From NCBI RefSeq assembly GCF_040802235.1, contig NC_133157.1, forward strand, positions 23,267,501 through 23,331,500: a stretch of DNA of 64,000 nt. Direction: 5' to 3'. The first letter of the stretch is position 1, and every line of letters begins with the position of its first letter. This document shows positions 60,634-64,000 of the stretch, in pieces. The notes under the pieces were generated by a model. The model searched no databases. It was given only the letters and a program-made list of their open reading frames with translations, and was not told the DNA's origin. The translations under genes were made by a program, and so were the position numbers. This DNA comes from Manis javanica. Taxonomy: Eukaryota; Chordata; Mammalia; Pholidota; Manidae.

Positions 60634-60704
60634 GAAGATTTTTCTTTGTTATATTTTCATAGCTCTATGTGTTTTTGGGAGGAGATTTCCACTGCTCTAC
60701 TCAC

Positions 60705-60718
60705 GCCGCCATCTTGGC
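60705..60718 (-). promoter_or_regulatory. YY1-type site at the 5' end of L1-B
   Basis: Read on the minus strand this is GCCAAGATGGCGGC, the classic YY1 core (AAGATGGCGG), only a few bases inside the element start. The same motif in the same place directs accurate transcription start in human L1. Confidence 0.8.
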
Positions 60719-60724
60719 TCCGCT

Positions 60725-60737
60725 TGTAATTTTCTTT
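60725..60737. repeat. Target-site duplication of L1-B, right copy
   Basis: The same 13 bp occur directly after the first bases of L1-B's 5' UTR, and L1-A ORF2 continues from here. Together with the left copy this shows target-primed insertion of L1-B into L1-A. Confidence 0.93.
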
Positions 60738-62312
60738 TTTTGTGGGGTCTTTGCCTGGTTTTGGTATTAGGGTGATGTTGGCTTCATAGAATGAGTTTGG
60801 GAGTATTCCCTCTTCTTCTATTTTTTGGAACACTTTAAGGAGAATGGGTATTATGTCTTCTCTGTGTGTCTGATAAAATTCCAAAGTAAATCCGTCTGGC
60901 CCAGGGGTTTTGTTCTTGGGTAGTTTTTTGATTACCGTTTCAATTTCTTTGCTCGTAATTGGTTTGTTTAACTTTTGTGTTTCTTCCTTGGTCAGTCTTG
61001 GGAGGTTGTATTTTTCTAGGAAGTTGTCCATTTCTTCTAGGTTTTCCAGCTTGTTGGCATATAGGTTTTCATAGTAGTCTTTAATAATTCTTTGTATTTC
61101 TGTGGAGTCTGTCATTATTTTTCCATTCTCATTTCTGATTATGTTGATTTGTGTTGATTCTCTTTTTCTCTTAATAAGTTGGGCTAGAGGCTTATCTATT
61201 TTGTTTATTTTCTCAAAGAACCAGCTCTTGGTTTCATTGATTTTTGCTATTGTTTTATTCTTCTCAATTTTGTTTATTTCTTCTCTGATCTTTATTATGT
61301 CCCTCCTTCTGCTGACTTTAGGCCTCATTTGTTCTTCTTTTTCCAGTTTTGATAATTGTGATGTTAGACTATTCATTTGGGATTGTTCTTCCTTCTTCAA
61401 GTGTGCCTGGATTGCTATATACTTTCCTCTTAAGACTGCTTTCGCTGCGTCCCACAGAAGTTGGGGCTTAGTGTTGGTGTTGTCATTTGTTTCTATATAT
61501 TCCTTGATCTCTATTTTGATTTGTTCATTGATCCATTGATTATTTAGTAGCATGTTGTTAAGCCTCCATGTGTTTGTGAGCCTTTTTGTTTTCTTGGTAG
61601 AATTTATTTCTAGTTTTATACCTTTGTGGTCTGAAAAATTGGTTGGTAGAATTTCAATATTTTGGAGTTTACTGAGGCTCTTTTTGTGAGCTAGTATGTG
61701 GTCTATTCTGGAGAATGTTCCATGTGCACTGGAGAAGAATGTATATCCTGTTGCTTTTGGATGTAGAGTTCTATAGATGTCTGTTAGGTCCATCTGTTCT
61801 AGTGTGTTGTTCAGTGCCTGTGTGTCCTTACTTATTTTCTGCCCGGTGGATCTATCCTTTGGGGTGAGTGGTGTGTTGAAGTCTCCTAAGATGAATGCAT
61901 TGCAGTGTATTTCCCCCTTTAGTTCTGTTAGTATTTGTTTCACATATGCTGGTGCTCCTGTGTTGGGTGCATATATATTTAGAATGGTTATATCCTCTTG
62001 TTGGACTGAGCCCTTTATCATTATGTGGTGTCCTTCTTTATCTCTTGTTACTTTCTTTGTTTTGAAGTCTATTTTGTCTATTATTAGTACTGCAACCCCT
62101 GCTTTCTTCTCACTGTTGTTTGCCTGAAATATGTTTTTCCATCCTTTGACTTTTAGTCTGTACTTGTCTTTGGGTTTGAGGTGAGTTTCTTATAAGCAGC
62201 ATATAGATGGGTCTTGCTTTTTTATCCATTCTATTACTCTGTGTCTTTTGATTGGTGCATTCAGTCCATTTACATTTAGGGTGACTATTGAGAGATATGT
62301 ACTTGTTGCCAT
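60725..62312 (-). pseudogene. L1-A ORF2, 5' part (endonuclease and start of RT), nonsense at codon 41
   Basis: ORF2 begins with the ATG at 62312 (protein starting MATSTYLS). TAA at 62190-62192 replaces the CAA present in L1-B, so codon 41 is a stop, one residue before the catalytic endonuclease glutamate. The rest of the endonuclease and the region up to residue 526 stays open ([22 protein letters not shown]). At 60737/60725 the frame breaks into L1-B. Read straight through, it would continue for 20-odd codons into L1-B's antisense-oriented 5' end, which is not biological. The other half is at 49699-51948. Confidence 0.93.
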
Positions 62313-62507
62313 TGCAGGCTTTAGATTCGTGGTTACCAAAGGTTCAAGGTTAGCTTCTTTAGTATCTTACTGCCTAACTTAGCTCGCTTATTGAGCTGTT
62401 ATATACACTGTCTGGAGATTCTTTTCTTCTCTCCCTTCTTATTCTTCCTCCTCCATTCTTCATATGTTGTGTGTTTTGTTCTGTGCTCTTTTTAGGGGTA
62501 CTTCCAT

Positions 62508-63398
62508 TTAGAGCAGTCCCTGTAGGATGCCCTGTAGAGGTGGTTTGTGGGAAGCAAATTCCCTCAGCTTTTGCTTTTCTGGGAATTGTTTAATCCCACC
62601 ATCATATTTAAATGATAGTCGTGCTGAATACAGTATCCTTTGTTCAAGGCCCTTCTGTTTCATTGCATTAAGTATATCATGCCATTCTCTTCTGGCCTGT
62701 AGGGTTTCTGTCGAGAAGTCTGATGTTAGCCTGATGGGTTTTCCTTTATAGGTGACCTTTTTCTCTCTAGCTGCCTTTAAAACTCTTTCCTTGTCCTTGA
62801 TCCTTGCCATTTTAATTACTATGTGTCTTGGTGTTGTTCTCCTTGGATCCTTTCTGTTGGAGGTTCTGTGTAATTCCATGGTCTGTTTGATTATTTCCTC
62901 CCCCAGTTTGGGGAAGTTTTCAGCAATTATTTCTTCAAAGAGACTTTCTATCCCTTTTCCTCTTTCTTCTTCTTCTGGTATCCCTATAATACGAATATTA
63001 TTCCTTTTGGCTTGGTCACATAGTTCTCTTATTGTTGTTTCATTCCTGGAGATCCTTTTATCTCTCTCTATGTCAGCTTCTATACGTTCCTGTTCTCTGG
63101 CTTCTATTCCTTCAATGGACTCTTGCATCTTATTCATTCTGCTTATAAATCCTTCCAGGGATTGTTTCACTTCTGTGATCTCCTTCCTGACATCTGTGAT
63201 CTCCATCTGGACTTCATCCCACTGCTCTTGCATTTTTCTCTGCATCTCATCCCATTGCTCTTGCATTTTTCTGTGCATCTCTGTCAGCATGTTCATGATT
63301 TTTATTTTGAATTCTTTTTCAGGACGACTGGTTAGGTCTTTCTCCTTCTCAGGTGTTGTCTCTGTGGTCTTTGTCTGCCTGTAGTTTTGTCTTTTCAT
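62508..63398 (-). CDS. L1-A ORF1 protein, intact
   Basis: This 296-residue open frame is the L1-A counterpart of the ORF1 RNA chaperone, collinear with L1-B ORF1 throughout. The coiled coil carries two 11-residue units (one as MHRKMQEQWDE, one as MQRKMQEQWDE) instead of three. The RRM-like segment (NNIRIIGIPEEEERGKG) and the C-terminal domain (STETLQARREWHD) are complete. It remains open even though L1-A is the older of the two elements and its ORF2 is destroyed. Its 5' UTR runs off the window. Confidence 0.93.
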   Translation of the reverse strand: MKRQNYRQTKTTETTPEKEKDLTSRPEKEFKIKIMNMLTEMHRKMQEQWDEMQRKMQEQWDEVQMEITDVRKEITEVKQSLEGFISRMNKMQESIEGIEAREQERIEADIERDKRISRNETTIRELCDQAKRNNIRIIGIPEEEERGKGIESLFEEIIAENFPKLGEEIIKQTMELHRTSNRKDPRRTTPRHIVIKMARIKDKERVLKAAREKKVTYKGKPIRLTSDFSTETLQARREWHDILNAMKQKGLEQRILYSARLSFKYDGGIKQFPEKQKLREFASHKPPLQGILQGLL

Positions 63399-64000
63399 GG
63401 TGATAGAGATAGTGTGCAGAGCTGGTACAAGTGACCGCTGGAAGAGCTTCCCTTCTTGTTGGTTTGTGGCCTTCCTCTCCTGGGAGAACAGCGACCTCTA
63501 GTGGCCTGTGCTGGGCAGCTGTGTGCAGACAGGGCTTCTGCTTCCTGCCCGGTTGCTATGGGGTTTATCTCCGCTGTTGCGGTGGGCATGGCCTGGCTGG
63601 GGCTGCTCCTCCAAAATAGTGGAGCCCCGTTGGAGGGAGAGCGGCTGGGAGGCTATTTATCTCCCTAAGGGGCCTCTGTGCTCCCTGCTGCCCAGGGGGT
63701 TAGAGTGCCCAGAGATCCCCAGATTCCCTGCCTCTGGTCTAAGTGACCTGTCCTACCCCTTTAAGACTTCCAAAAAGCACTCTCCAAACCAAAACAACAA
63801 CAGCAACAATGAGAGAGGGAACAGAAAAAAAAGAAAAAAGAAAAGAAAAAACACGTAATTTTTTTTTTTTTTCCTCAGGCGCCGGTCCCAGGCACCCGCT
63901 CACTAGTCCTGCTGCCCTGCCTCCCTAGCACCAGGGTCTCTGTCCCTTCAAGGCTTCCAAAAAGGACCCCCCCACTGGTCCCGCAGGGAAAAACGCGTGA
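63399..64000 (-). promoter_or_regulatory. L1-A 5' UTR, ORF1-proximal part, truncated by window end
   Basis: This is collinear with the ORF1-proximal part of the L1-B 5' UTR: the same leader, the A/T-rich segment near 63830-63870 and the first monomer anchors at 63767 and 63954 (187-bp spacing). The YY1-type start and most of the monomer array must lie beyond 64000. Confidence 0.85.

Larger units (their letters stand above)
51949..60724 (-). mobile_element. Full-length LINE-1 (L1-B), nested in L1-A, with retroviral-like 3' module
   Basis: This is a complete non-LTR retrotransposon of about 8.8 kb read on the minus strand. In order it has a 5' end with a YY1-type motif (60705-60718), a tandem-monomer 5' UTR, ORF1 (59087-58164), ORF2 (57968-54153, one nonsense codon), an L1 3' UTR with a G-rich tract, two internal A tracts, a retrovirus-derived module, AATAAA and a terminal poly(A) (T run 51950-51973). 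A 13-bp target-site duplication flanks it. The target is ORF2 of L1-A, whose frame resumes on the other side, so L1-B is the younger insertion. The length exceeds a typical 6-7 kb mammalian L1 because of the monomer array and the extra 3' module. One stop codon in ORF2 suggests it is recent but inactive. Confidence 0.95.
59088..60724 (-). promoter_or_regulatory. L1-B 5' UTR / internal promoter, CpG-rich with tandem monomers
   Basis: This is the 1.6 kb between the element start and ORF1. It is much richer in G+C and CpG than the surroundings and contains a tandem array of monomers, as in the monomer-type promoters of rodent L1. The start carries a YY1-type motif, known in human L1 to set transcription initiation. 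A long T run (59556-59577) lies near the ORF1-proximal end. That this region is a promoter follows from its position and from L1 family knowledge; no activity can be read from sequence. Confidence 0.8.
60725..64000 (-). mobile_element. L1-A, proximal (5') part: 5' UTR (cut by window end), ORF1, ORF2 5' half
   Basis: This continues L1-A on the other side of L1-B. The ORF2 frame interrupted at about codon 526 resumes here directly after the duplicated target sequence. The segment contains the ORF2 start (62312), intact ORF1 (63398-62508) and a 5' UTR that enters the same monomer type as L1-B before the window ends. The true 5' end is outside the window. Confidence 0.93.

Overview
The window is mammalian nuclear DNA: A+T-rich, with no host gene that I can recognise. 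It is filled with decayed MIR, L2, hAT and L1 remnants plus two large, young LINE-1 (L1) elements. The old L1 3' ends resemble those of carnivores and their relatives, and I see no Alu, B1/B2, ruminant or carnivore tRNA-Lys SINEs. I lean towards Ferae, possibly a pangolin, because I loosely recall sequences like the L1 3' modules here from pangolin assemblies. This was not verified.

Region 1-47.4 kb is intergenic or intronic. It holds ancient MIR and L2 pieces, three or four hAT-Charlie relics, an 11-bp-TSD-flanked 5'-truncated L1 (20312-21549), a small twin-primed L1 with a 5' inversion (27383-27723), an L1M-like 3' end (31310-31690), an L1M-like 5' end (9925-10480), and scattered micro- and minisatellites. 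Long stretches between them carry nothing I can name.

Region 47.4-64 kb is a nest of retrotransposons, with both L1s on the minus strand. L1-A runs from its poly(A) at about 47.5 kb to 51948, is interrupted, and resumes at 60725 to beyond the window end. L1-B (51949-60724, about 8.8 kb, full length) sits inside ORF2 of L1-A and is flanked by a 13-bp target-site duplication. L1-B has a CpG-rich 5' UTR of roughly 210-bp tandem monomers starting at a YY1-type motif, an intact ORF1, and an ORF2 open except for one nonsense codon. L1-A has an intact ORF1 and an ORF2 with a nonsense codon at position 41.

The most striking point is the 3' end of both L1s. After the usual L1 3' UTR with its G-rich tract come two internal poly(A) tracts. 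They are followed by about 1.65 kb that reads like the 3' end of a type-D-like retrovirus: a decayed env transmembrane-subunit frame, an element resembling a constitutive transport element (CTE), a purine tract, an LTR-like segment, AATAAA and poly(A). Both copies carry the same module although they are separate insertions, so it travels as part of the L1 lineage. A 307-bp block containing the CTE-like hairpin is identical between the copies, while the flanking module differs by several percent. An L1 lineage that acquired a retroviral RNA-export element is the candidate undescribed system in this window.
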